A stretch of 5,797 nucleotides of DNA from Planctomycetota bacterium (GTDB lineage: Bacteria; Planctomycetota; UBA8742; SKZP01). The first letter of the stretch is position 1. The number at the start of each line of letters is the position of its first letter. Positions 1 through 5,797 of the stretch are shown here, in pieces. Both the position numbers and the translations under genes were made by a program. The notes beneath the pieces were generated by a model. It had not been told where the DNA came from and ran no database searches. It worked only from the letters and a program-made list of their open reading frames with translations. The DNA is taken from the NCBI GenBank assembly GCA_007127275.1, contig SKZP01000258.1, positions 1-5,797 on the forward strand. Reading direction: 5' to 3'.

Positions 1-144
1 CCGGTCGAGCCGCTCCGTATCTCGAATGCTCTCCAGTGAAACTCACACCTCCTCCGAAGGCGCCCCGAAACGCTTCGTCTCGAAGCACAGCAACGCCTAC
101 ACCATTTCTTCGGCCGTTCCTTGGGTCTGCCAGGACGTGGTCAT
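1..144 (-). pseudogene. Decayed small gene resembling DUF4351 C-terminal domain, cut by window edge
   Basis: The frame opens with ATG at 142-144, preceded by AAGGAG (153-158) at 8-nt spacing. It reads MTTSWQTQGTAEEMV, then TAG (97-99), then ALLCFETKRFGAPSEEV, then TGA (43-45), then VSLESIRDTERLDR up to the edge. Across both stops, third codon positions remain mostly G or C, as in the neighbouring genes, so the frame was probably coding. The string KRFGAPSEEV followed by LESIRDTERLD resembles DUF4351 (seen at the C-terminus of Rpn/PD-(D/E)XK-associated proteins), where an RFG-x-(4)-E motif precedes a helix ending in LERL-like residues. The match is from memory. Both stops, and the odd Cys (TGC at 85-87), become the expected Gln or Arg if one T is restored to C. 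This suggests mutational decay, although readthrough or sequencing error is possible. The function of DUF4351 is not established. The gene lies 48 bases downstream of the hydrolase. Confidence 0.45.
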
Positions 145-192
145 TTTATGGACTCCTTCATGTCCGGCTGTTCCAGTTTCTGCTCGAATGGC

Positions 193-951
193 CTACGACA
201 CCGGGGCGCGGTTGCCTCGCTGCGTGGCGGCGTCGACGAGCTTGCGAAACAGCTCGAGGTGGAAGTCGCGGTCCGGGCCCGCCTCCGGCAGGTGCTTCTC
301 CGGGTGCCACTGCACGCCGAGTAAAAAGCGGTTCGGCGTATCCCCCTCGACCATCTCAATCAGGCCGTCGCGGCTCGTTCCCGTCACTTTGAGGCTCGGC
401 GCAAGCTCGCGGATGGCCTGGTGGTGGTACGAGCGTACCTGCACCTCCTTCGGCTCACTCTCGCTTTCGTTCATCACGCTGCCCGGGACAATCTCGACTT
501 CGTGCACGGCAAACTCCGGTGCGGGCTTCGTATGCTCCACCTGTACCGCGCCATTGAGTTCCTCAGGAATGTGCTGAATCAGCGTGCCGCCGAGCGAAAT
601 GTTGATCAGTTGCATGCCGCCGCAAATGCCCAGAATGGGCAGTCCCGTTTCCAGCAGCAAGCTCGCGAACTTGAGGTCGAACGCTTCGCGCCGCGGCATC
701 ATGGGCGTCCAGGAAGGGTGCGGTTTGTCGCCCCAAAGCTTGGGGTTGTAGTCGTCGCAACCGGAAAGCACGACGCCGTCGAGCCGGTCGAGCAACGAGC
801 GCATCAAGTAGATCGAGCGGATGGGCGGAATCAGCACCGGCACGCCGCCGGCCTGCTCGACGGCCTCGAAGTAATCCGGATAGAGGCAAGCGACTTCGCG
901 AACATTGCGTTTGACGTCGTAGTCGCAGGTAACACCAATCAACGGTGCCAT
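193..951 (-). CDS. Peptidase C26 / gamma-glutamyl-gamma-aminobutyrate hydrolase family protein (class I glutamine amidotransferase fold)
   Basis: A 252-residue cytoplasmic protein, the usual length for the family. PuuD-like members hydrolyse gamma-glutamyl amide bonds, for example gamma-glutamyl-GABA to glutamate and GABA in putrescine breakdown; others act on related gamma-glutamyl compounds. Visible landmarks: N-terminal strand PLIGVTCDYD (3-12), typical of the family; LSGCDDYNPKLWGD (62-75), matching the family's GGxDxxPxxYG-type loop; nucleophile elbow LGICGGMQLIN with Cys110; SYHHQAI (174-180); and VQWHPEKH with His216 and Glu218, which complete the Cys-His-Glu triad. All key residues are present, so it should be active. 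The ATG at 949-951 is chosen because GGAGG lies 6 nt upstream and the family's first strand begins immediately after it. An in-frame GTG at 1012-1014 would add 21 residues with no family resemblance. No polyamine genes are visible nearby, so the exact substrate is open. Confidence 0.93.
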   Translation of the reverse strand: MAPLIGVTCDYDVKRNVREVACLYPDYFEAVEQAGGVPVLIPPIRSIYLMRSLLDRLDGVVLSGCDDYNPKLWGDKPHPSWTPMMPRREAFDLKFASLLLETGLPILGICGGMQLINISLGGTLIQHIPEELNGAVQVEHTKPAPEFAVHEVEIVPGSVMNESESEPKEVQVRSYHHQAIRELAPSLKVTGTSRDGLIEMVEGDTPNRFLLGVQWHPEKHLPEAGPDRDFHLELFRKLVDAATQRGNRAPVS

Positions 952-953
952 AA

Positions 954-964
954 CCTTCCTCCCT
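954..964 (-). promoter_or_regulatory. Strong Shine-Dalgarno site of the C26 hydrolase
   Basis: On the minus strand AGGGAGGAAGG precedes the ATG at 949-951, with the GGAGG core (958-962) 6 nt from the start codon. This fixes the start against the upstream in-frame GTG at 1012-1014. No convincing -35/-10 pair was recognised just upstream. Confidence 0.75.
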
Positions 965-1102
965 TGCCGCGCCATACCGGTCGAAAACGGGAAAGGTGTC
1001 GTGCATGATGCCACGCCCAGTCGAACGCGGCCAGCGCAGGCTACCGGATCCGTGCATCTCTACTCTGTGGGAGCGTGGCGGTTAAGCCCGCGGACTTCGC
1101 CC

Positions 1103-1135
1103 GTGGGTGAAACGCCGGTAACGGCTGCGACCCAC
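1103..1135. repeat. Two-tier hairpin with GTAA tetraloop
   Basis: GTGGGT (1103-1108) pairs with ACCCAC (1130-1135). Inside it, GCCG (1114-1117) pairs with CGGC (1122-1125) around the loop GTAA (1118-1121), a GNRA-type loop when read as plus-strand RNA. The left arm can alternatively pair with CCCGCGG at 1087-1093. There is no T-tract, so it is not a typical intrinsic terminator. Confidence 0.45.
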
Positions 1136-1380
1136 AGGCAAACCCGAATGCCGTTTCGTCTTCTGTTCTGAGGCGTGCGAAGTACACCAGCTCTGCGCGT
1201 CGACCCCGCGTGGTTCCGTGCTTTGCCTCGCCGAGCCGGTGCTCGCAGGCGCCCTGCGCTCGCCTTGTTTGGTCAAGATGCACGCGAACCGGCGCGCACA
1301 AACCGACTGTCGAGCAAAACACTGCGGGGATCGCGGTCGCTTGCGTAGTTCGCTTCCTCCTCCACGGACGAACGGGAGCG

Positions 1381-1397
1381 CACCGACGTAGTCGGTG
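1381..1397. repeat. Short perfect hairpin
   Basis: CACCGAC (1381-1387) and GTCGGTG (1391-1397) form perfect 7-bp arms around GTA. It lies 14 bases from the next inverted repeat (1412-1447) and is probably part of the same structured block. No T-run follows on either strand, so a terminator role is weakly supported. Confidence 0.45.
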
Positions 1398-1411
1398 GAC
1401 TAGGGGAAACC

Positions 1412-1447
1412 ACGAATTCCCGTTGGTCGCGCTGCGTTGGAATTCGT
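1412..1447. repeat. 9-bp perfect inverted repeat centred on GAATTC arms
   Basis: ACGAATTCC (1412-1420) and GGAATTCGT (1439-1447) are exact reverse complements separated by 18 bases. The GAATTC cores stand out in such GC-rich sequence. It could be an RNA stem or a spaced protein-binding palindrome; no partner gene points to either. Confidence 0.45.
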
Positions 1448-1620
1448 CCACGGCCTCCTTAAACCGCAATGAACCTTCGTTTGCGAGTGCTTGTGGATTT
1501 TGACCGCTTGCGCATTGAGATCCGCAATTTTGAGCGCACGGGCGGCGGCGCGCGGGTCCCTCGCGTTGACGGATTCGACCCACGAGCGAGGGCCCGTGGG
1601 CTCTTCCGGATTCCAAACGA

Positions 1621-3105
1621 CTAGCGGTTTAGTTCTTCCGGGTCGGATTCGGTTAACCACGGCTCCCATGCAAGCAAGCGCCACGTAGGTCCCTGGACAG
1701 TGAGGTTGTTGCCGGCGGGGTTCCCACGTACCCCGGGGATCAACGGCTCCGCCTTCCTTTCGTTGCCCACGGGGGACCACCAATACAGTTTGTAAAGGCG
1801 CGGAAAGCCAAGTGCGCCCTCGAGTACGGCTGCACCTTCGGCCACGAGACCCGGTGAATCCTCGTGCCAGGTGCGGTAGAGACGGAGCAGTCGGACGTTG
1901 CGCAGATGGGGGGCGTCCACGAGGGAGGCCTCGATGCGTGTGGCAAGCCGCGCGGCCCCTTCCGGAATGCGGCCGAGGATGGCCGCGGCTTCGTCGTGAG
2001 CATCCGGCGGCGCGCCGAGGCCGAGTGCGGTCGCAACGGTCTTGGCGAACGGCGGAGGTGTGACGGGCTTTGCCGCCGTCAGCAGTTGCAGCGTTTCGCG
2101 TAGTTGTGCGTCGAGTCGCGCGGCATGCTCGGGCTTCGTTGGTTGCAGCTCGGCCATCTCCGGCGCCGCCTCGACAGGAAAGAGCTGAGGCTGCGGCTGA
2201 TCCAACGGAAAGCGTGCCGCGACCGGCGAGGCAAGTGAGCGCGCGTCGGCCGCCACGTGCGTTTGCACATCCACGACGGCCCAGCGCACGGGGGGATTGA
2301 TTTCGCGTTCGTTGCCGTCGCCGACGGTAGCGCGGTTTTCGGCGGCGCCGGGGTCGTGCCGGATGCGCCCCTTCGGATGCGGGGCAAGTAGCAGCACCGT
2401 GCGCAACGGCTCGGCATCCGGCTGACGCGGGGCGAGCACAACGGCGAGCGTGGCCGCTCCGTCGGAGCCCGGACGTGCGCCACCCCAAAGGTGAACGGCT
2501 TGCGCTCCGTAGAGTTGCGTGCGCAACCGCCACCACAGCTTGCGCCACTTTGCCTCCGCCTCTGGGTCAGCCTCCTCCTCCGGCGCGCCGCGTGCCTTGC
2601 GTGAAAGAGTGGGCGGCATCGGGACAGCGGCGTTGGGATGCAACACGCCATATAAGAGGGCGGCGTCCTCGCTCAAGGCGGCGTGGGCGAACAAACCGGC
2701 GACGTACGCGGGATTGGCGAGCGAGGTGCGAACCGCGTCCGTCGTGGGAGCAAGGCGGCGCACCGGCCTCCAGCCGGCGTCGACGACGTCGGGACGCACC
2801 CGCAAGCGTATTGCGCGCGGTGTCAGCTCCGCTGGCGGCTCGACGGGGCGTGGGGCCGGAGGCGGGGCTACCTCGGGTTCGTCCCTCTCGTCGTTGTCGA
2901 GTTCGTCATTGTTGCTCGGTGGCACGTCATTGGGCGGTGCTTCACGTTCAATGACCACCCCCTCGGGCGGCTCGTCGCGCGGCTCCTGCGCCGGGCAGCC
3001 GCTGAGCGCGAGTAGCGCCGCCAGGGCCACGGCGAACGTGAGCACGAGCGTCGCAACGAACAGCGACGGTGACCTTTGCGAGAAGAGCGACGCCCGCACG
3101 AGCAT
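1621..3105 (-). CDS. Putative outer-membrane lipoprotein of unrecognised family
   Basis: A 494-residue protein. It has a type II signal peptide: positively charged start with Arg4 and Arg11, a hydrophobic stretch at about 14-34, and lipobox LSGC with acylated Cys37. Residue +2 is Pro rather than Asp, which by the enterobacterial rule favours the outer membrane. Residues 38-93 are a Pro- and acid-rich flexible linker (DELDNDERDEPEVAPPP region), followed by a globular body to the C-terminus. The body includes ANPAYVAGLFAHAALSEDAALLYGVLHP (129-156), a Trp-rich segment WRKLWWRLRTQLYG (187-200) and a basic/aromatic C-terminal part with RLYKLYWWSPVG. No family or catalytic motif was recognised. ATG at 3103-3105 is chosen: GAGG lies 9 nt upstream and the signal peptide begins properly. 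An in-frame TTG at 3139-3141 is the alternative. The gene is divergent from the TamB-like gene. The sequence after its stop looks coding in another frame, so the C-terminus may be truncated. Confidence 0.8.
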   Translation of the reverse strand: MLVRASLFSQRSPSLFVATLVLTFAVALAALLALSGCPAQEPRDEPPEGVVIEREAPPNDVPPSNNDELDNDERDEPEVAPPPAPRPVEPPAELTPRAIRLRVRPDVVDAGWRPVRRLAPTTDAVRTSLANPAYVAGLFAHAALSEDAALLYGVLHPNAAVPMPPTLSRKARGAPEEEADPEAEAKWRKLWWRLRTQLYGAQAVHLWGGARPGSDGAATLAVVLAPRQPDAEPLRTVLLLAPHPKGRIRHDPGAAENRATVGDGNEREINPPVRWAVVDVQTHVAADARSLASPVAARFPLDQPQPQLFPVEAAPEMAELQPTKPEHAARLDAQLRETLQLLTAAKPVTPPPFAKTVATALGLGAPPDAHDEAAAILGRIPEGAARLATRIEASLVDAPHLRNVRLLRLYRTWHEDSPGLVAEGAAVLEGALGFPRLYKLYWWSPVGNERKAEPLIPGVRGNPAGNNLTVQGPTWRLLAWEPWLTESDPEELNR

Positions 3106-3133
3106 TTGCAACCGCCTCGTTGACCCGTGACAT

Positions 3134-3397
3134 TCATCCAATCCGGCCGCATGCTTCGCATTTCCCGGCCCGGTGCGACGGTTTGCGCCAGCGAAGCTGG
3201 AACGCAGCGGCTAGGCACAGCGGTGAACGGAGCCGCCGGCTCCGTTGTGTCTCGGCTACCCTGACGGGCTTTAGTCTGTGGCTAATGCGCGCGCGCGGGC
3301 TGTGCGTCGACCGGCTGGAGACAAGCACGTTGGTGCCGAGGCCAGGGTGTTCCAAGACCACCTCGGAACCTTCCCTGCCCGAAATAGTATATGACAT
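3134..3397 (-). CDS. Doubtful small ORF in the divergent intergenic region
   Basis: ATG at 3395-3397 is preceded by GGAGG (3408-3412) at 10-nt spacing. It could encode 87 residues starting MSYTISGREGSEVVLEHPG. The first 40 or so codons favour G/C at the third position. The second half runs through the three-hairpin block and is rich in Arg, Ser and Cys, which is what translated palindromic non-coding DNA looks like. No domain was recognised. It ends about 30 bases before the lipoprotein start, so a leader peptide, a gene truncated by an inserted repeat or a chance frame are all possible. Chance is the most likely. Confidence 0.2.
   Translation of the reverse strand: MSYTISGREGSEVVLEHPGLGTNVLVSSRSTHSPRARISHRLKPVRVAETQRSRRLRSPLCLAAAFQLRWRKPSHRAGKCEACGRIG
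3144..3246. repeat. Block of three consecutive hairpins upstream of the lipoprotein gene
   Basis: Three inverted repeats lie within about 100 bases. ATGC/GCAT (3151-3154, 3158-3161) has loop TTC and is flanked by a pairable GGCC on each side. CCAGC/GCTGG (3188-3192, 3196-3200) has loop GAA. A 21-base palindrome at 3226-3246 has arms AACGGAGCC and GGCTCCGTT around GCC; it pairs to 10 bp with a single central base as DNA. No T-run follows on either strand. The block ends about 40 bases before the lipoprotein start, so it would form part of that gene's leader, or it is a REP-like intergenic element. Confidence 0.5.
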
Positions 3398-3414
3398 AAA
3401 CACGTATCCTCCAA
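3382..3414. promoter_or_regulatory. AT-rich patch, candidate divergent promoter
   Basis: Bases 3382-3400 are the only strongly AT-rich run in the 370-base divergent intergenic region. On the minus strand TTGGAG (3409-3414) and TATACT (3386-3391), 17 bp apart, form a sigma70-like pair (3/6 and 5/6 to consensus) that could drive the lipoprotein gene with a leader of about 270 nt containing the hairpin block. On the plus strand TAGTAT (3385-3390) is a weak -10 candidate for the TamB-like gene without a good -35. The minus-strand -35 overlaps the ribosome binding site of the doubtful small ORF, so the two readings compete. Confidence 0.25.
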
Positions 3415-3475
3415 GCGGCGGGTTGCTTGTTCCGCCCCCCTCTCACCGACTGACACGCAGCGTACTCGTGCGACC

Positions 3476-5797
3476 ATGACTGATCCGTCTCCCCCTGGCT
3501 CCGGCACGGAGTATCCGCTTGTTCCTTCGAGGCCGGCGCTGCCACAGCCGACCGCGTCGGCACAGGAGCAAGGTGGAGACGCCGAGCGGAAGCGAGGCAA
3601 CGGCCTGCCGCCGCCGAGCGCCGGAGGGCGCGCCGCATTGCCGGGGGATGCGCCGGAGCCCGAGCCACGGCGTGGCCGCCGTCGACGTTTGCTCAAGGTG
3701 TTCGGGTTGGTGCTGCTCGTGGGGCTTGGCTTGTTTCTTGTGCGGGACGCGTGGCTCGGACCCCTTGCGGCGCATCTGGGCAGCCGCATCTTGAGTGCCG
3801 AGTTGGGCGTGCCTGTGGAGATTGCCTCGGTCAGCGGCAGCTACGTGACGAACTTGACGGCGCGTGGTGTGCACATAGCCGGCGCACAGGCGGTGAGCGA
3901 GGGGACGAACGAAACGCCGTTGCGCGAGGCGTATCTCGGCTCGGTGACGGTGCGGTACAACTTGTTCGCCCTGGCGGGTGGCCGCGACGACTGGATCCGT
4001 GACATCCGTGTGCGAGATGCTTCCGCCACGGTGGATTTGCGCTACCTCGAGGCGGAGCCCGAGGCGGAGGTGGTACTGCCGGAGGCGTTGCCCGTAGCGG
4101 AGTTGCCACCGTTGCGCGTTGAGTCGTCGCGGTTGATGCTGCGCGTGGATGACGAGACGTGGATGCGGCTCGACGGGCTGACCGCGCGCGGGACGCACAT
4201 CCCGGCAGCCGCGTCGCCGACGACGCCGCACCACGCGGAGTCGGCGGTGCAGCGCGTACACCTCTCGGCGACGCAGGTTGGAGGAGCGCTGGCCGGGCAG
4301 GCATTGCCGGTGCGGGACGCGGCGGCGGAGCTTGTCATTGGCGAGCGGGAGGTGCGGCTTGCGAGCTTGCGCAGCGGATCCGAATGGCTCGTCGGAGACG
4401 CCGCTTCCCCTCCGGCTACGGCCGCGCGCGCCTTGTCCGCCCAATCTGCTTCGACCGTCGCCACGCGAGCGTCTCCTGCCGTTTTGGATCCGGCTGCGAT
4501 GAAAGAGTACGGCGTGCGGGTTGTGCTCCTTCCGGAGGAACAGTCGCTACGCGTTGCTGGCGAAGTGGCACTGTTCGGCGGACGCGTCGCCGTGCGCGAC
4601 ACGCGAATCCGGCTTGCGCCCGCCGGCCCGGTTGTGGATGCGGACGTCGAGTGGGAGGGGCTGCCCCTCACGCGGCTCGAGCCGCTGCTGGGACTCGACG
4701 AGGCGTTGCCCGTTTCCGTTGCGGGGCTGCTTGGTGGAGCCTTGAAAGGGTGGGTGGATACGGCACAGCCGGCGGCGAGCGACGCCACGCTGCGCGTGAA
4801 GGTGGACGGGGCACGCGTTGCGGGAGTGAGCGTGCCGCGTGCAACGGTTGTTGCGGCATGGCACGGAGAAGACGAGGCGGAGGTGAGGCTTACGCTCGAG
4901 ACAGCGGGCGTGCAGGTGCAGGCTGCGGTGTCGAGTCGTGAGACGACGCAGTTGTTCGAGTGGCTCGCCACTCACGGGGGTGATCTTGCACACCAGCGAA
5001 AACGCGCGACACCGTCGAGGCCCACACGGGCCGGCACCGCCGCGACTCCAACGGCGGGAGCGACACATTCGCAACGCTCCGCGAACCCGCCCGGTGAACC
5101 AGTCGCACCGTGGCCGCCACTCGAGGGCGAGGTACACGTCGAGGTGCCCGACGCGGCGGCACTGCGCGAGTGGCTGCGCGCGCCGGAGGTGTTGCGCGTG
5201 GTGGGGCCAGAGGCGGCCGAGCAGTTGCTTGCGCTAAACTGGACTCGGATGCGCGGCAGCACGCTTGTACTTGAAGCGCAGATTGCCAGTGAGCCTGCCG
5301 GTGGCGCCAGCGACGAAAGCCGTGGTGCCGGCGCCGCGCAAGCAAGTGCCGCGCAAGCGGACGCTGCGGAAGCCAACGCCGCGGACCCCCGAGTAGCGGA
5401 AGGCGGGTCAGCAGATGCCGGCGCAGCACAAGCCGACACGCCGGAAGCGGATCCTGCGCAAGCCGGCACCGCGGAGGTCGGCGCCCCTGCGTCGAGTCCC
5501 CCGTTGCGGCCGGAGGTGCTGCTACGCGGCACTCTTGCCGGGCCGGACGGCGCACACGTGGAGCTGGGGCCGTTGTTGATCAGCGGCGAGCCTGCGGACT
5601 GGCTGGAAAGCGAAGTCGCCGGGGACGTGCTGGTAGTGCTGCCGCGGCTCGAGGCGGCGCGGCAGTGGCATCCGCGGCTGGCGGAACTTGCGGTCGGCGG
5701 CGAGTTGCGCAGCACAGTGGTCGCCGCGGGCACGCTGCGCCAGCCGCAAGCGGCGCTGACGCTCGACGCCGAGCGAGTCGAAGTTGCCGGCACGCCG
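3476..5797 (+). CDS. TamB/AsmA-like translocation and assembly protein, N-terminal 774 residues (partial)
   Basis: Open through 774 codons to the window edge. TamB and other AsmA-like proteins are inner-membrane-anchored beta-taco proteins that span the periplasm. TamB works with the Omp85 protein TamA in outer-membrane assembly, and the group is linked to phospholipid transport. Seen here: a Pro/Arg-rich cytoplasmic tail (1-71), one membrane anchor (about 72-89, after RRGRRRRLLK), then ILSAELGVPVEIASVSGSY (105-123), which resembles the start of TamB/AsmA periplasmic regions. Short amphipathic strands with repeated Gly-turns follow. The last residues, AAGTLRQPQAALTLDAERVE (750-769), have the G-x-L-x-x-P-x-x-x-L-x-L pattern typical of TamB. 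Low-complexity inserts lie at about 305-341, 502-546 and 605-680. ATG 3476 lacks a clear Shine-Dalgarno site, but the frame has no better start before the anchor. The diagnostic C-terminal TamB domain is outside the window, so another AsmA-like family remains possible. Confidence 0.65.
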   Translation, partial: MTDPSPPGSGTEYPLVPSRPALPQPTASAQEQGGDAERKRGNGLPPPSAGGRAALPGDAPEPEPRRGRRRRLLKVFGLVLLVGLGLFLVRDAWLGPLAAHLGSRILSAELGVPVEIASVSGSYVTNLTARGVHIAGAQAVSEGTNETPLREAYLGSVTVRYNLFALAGGRDDWIRDIRVRDASATVDLRYLEAEPEAEVVLPEALPVAELPPLRVESSRLMLRVDDETWMRLDGLTARGTHIPAAASPTTPHHAESAVQRVHLSATQVGGALAGQALPVRDAAAELVIGEREVRLASLRSGSEWLVGDAASPPATAARALSAQSASTVATRASPAVLDPAAMKEYGVRVVLLPEEQSLRVAGEVALFGGRVAVRDTRIRLAPAGPVVDADVEWEGLPLTRLEPLLGLDEALPVSVAGLLGGALKGWVDTAQPAASDATLRVKVDGARVAGVSVPRATVVAAWHGEDEAEVRLTLETAGVQVQAAVSSRETTQLFEWLATHGGDLAHQRKRATPSRPTRAGTAATPTAGATHSQRSANPPGEPVAPWPPLEGEVHVEVPDAAALREWLRAPEVLRVVGPEAAEQLLALNWTRMRGSTLVLEAQIASEPAGGASDESRGAGAAQASAAQADAAEANAADPRVAEGGSADAGAAQADTPEADPAQAGTAEVGAPASSPPLRPEVLLRGTLAGPDGAHVELGPLLISGEPADWLESEVAGDVLVVLPRLEAARQWHPRLAELAVGGELRSTVVAAGTLRQPQAALTLDAERVEVAGTP
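5330..5494 (+). repeat. In-frame 15-bp minisatellite (11 degenerate units) in the TamB-like gene
   Basis: Eleven consecutive 5-codon units encode residues 619-673: GAAQA, SAAQA, DAAEA, NAADP, RVAEG, GSADA, GAAQA, DTPEA, DPAQA, GTAEV, GAPAS. The consensus is x-A-A-(Q/E)-A. Units 1, 2 and 7 are closest at the DNA level, centred on GCCGCGCAAGC or near variants. The segment is flanked by beta-strand-like sequence and would be a flexible or helical Ala-rich loop. The length is a multiple of three, so gain or loss of units keeps the frame. Confidence 0.75.

Larger units (their letters stand above)
952..1620. other. Long intergenic region with several inverted repeats; possible interspersed element or structured RNA
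   Basis: About 670 bases between two minus-strand genes. Reading frames exist on both strands, but none has a ribosome binding site, a recognisable domain or consistent codon use, so none is called. The region holds several hairpin-forming stretches: 1087-1107 (7-bp arms, one G-T pair), 1103-1135 (6-bp outer arms around a 4-bp stem closed by GTAA), 1244-1258 (6-bp arms, 3-base loop), 1381-1397 (7-bp arms, loop GTA) and 1412-1447 (9-bp arms, 18-base loop). The combination resembles an interspersed intergenic repeat or a non-coding RNA, but it was not matched to tmRNA, RNase P RNA, SRP RNA or any riboswitch. Bases 1475-1621 look coding in a frame shifted from the adjacent lipoprotein and are treated separately. 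Confidence 0.5.

Noticed and set aside
1..145. Alternative minus-strand frame at the left edge reading VLADPRNGRRNGVGVAVLRD
   Set aside because: Superficially like a CofC-type nucleotidyltransferase fragment, but it lacks a start codon with a ribosome binding site and has lower G/C at third positions than the chosen frame.
26..1008. Plus-strand open frames opposite the C26 hydrolase and its downstream region (26-577, 421-1008)
   Set aside because: They are antisense to an intact gene with all family motifs and have no ribosome binding sites or domains; they are by-products of high GC.
1555..1600. GGGTCGAATCC on the minus strand, like a tRNA T-arm, and a CCCACG/CGTGGG hairpin (1579-1600) as a terminator
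   Set aside because: The T-arm stem does not pair and no cloverleaf can be drawn. The hairpin has no following T-run and lies in a stretch that appears coding.
1041..1616. Minus-strand 191-codon frame in the intergenic region
   Set aside because: No ribosome binding site, Arg- and Cys-rich composition, no recognisable domain, and it runs through several hairpins.
1400..2548. Long minus-strand frame overlapping the lipoprotein
   Set aside because: Mostly an Arg/Ala-rich shadow of the lipoprotein gene. Only its last part beyond the lipoprotein stop (1475-1621) looks coding and is reported as a possible frameshifted extension.
2475..3130. Plus-strand frames opposite the lipoprotein N-terminus
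   Set aside because: They mirror a signal peptide, lipobox and linker on the other strand and have low-complexity Ser/Arg/Ala translations.
5330..5494. Tandem repeat considered as a CRISPR array
   Set aside because: Units are 15 bp, contiguous, in frame and without spacers.
3443..5793. Long minus-strand frames opposite the TamB-like gene (3443-4444, 4042-4971, 4972-5793)
   Set aside because: Low-complexity Arg-, Ser- or Thr-rich translations opposite a continuous 774-codon frame that has an anchor and TamB-like patterns.

Overview
GC-rich window (roughly two-thirds G+C) from what looks like a diderm bacterium. The evidence for an outer membrane is a lipobox-bearing lipoprotein and the N-terminal part of a TamB/AsmA-like envelope protein. 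The species cannot be read from the sequence. A DUF4351-like remnant and long structured intergenic stretches would fit an environmental planctomycete-, acidobacterium- or Sumerlaeota-like lineage, but that is only an impression.

Layout, left to right. (1) 1-144, minus strand: a small decayed reading frame that starts with a good Shine-Dalgarno site. It resembles the C-terminal DUF4351 domain and is interrupted by two in-frame stops. (2) 193-951, minus: an intact class I glutamine amidotransferase-like hydrolase of the peptidase C26 (gamma-glutamyl-GABA hydrolase, PuuD-like) family. (3) 952-1620: about 670 bases without a convincing intact gene. It is rich in short inverted repeats and may hold an interspersed element or RNA. 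Its right-hand 150 bases look like a shifted-frame extension of the next gene. (4) 1621-3105, minus: a 494-residue lipoprotein of unrecognised family. (5) 3106-3475: a divergent intergenic region with a three-hairpin block, a doubtful small ORF and the only AT-rich patch nearby, which is the likely promoter area. (6) 3476 to the window end, plus: a TamB/AsmA-like signal-anchored protein, open at the right edge. It carries low-complexity inserts, one of them a clear 15-bp tandem repeat.

The lipoprotein and the TamB-like gene are divergent and both concern the cell envelope, so shared regulation is possible but unproven. The C26 hydrolase has its own strong ribosome binding site and seems an independent unit, with the decayed small gene directly downstream. 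No CRISPR array, tRNA, rRNA or transposase is visible. No clearly novel system is evident. The points most worth checking are the decayed DUF4351-like gene, the possible frameshift at the lipoprotein C-terminus, the two structured intergenic blocks and the in-gene minisatellite.
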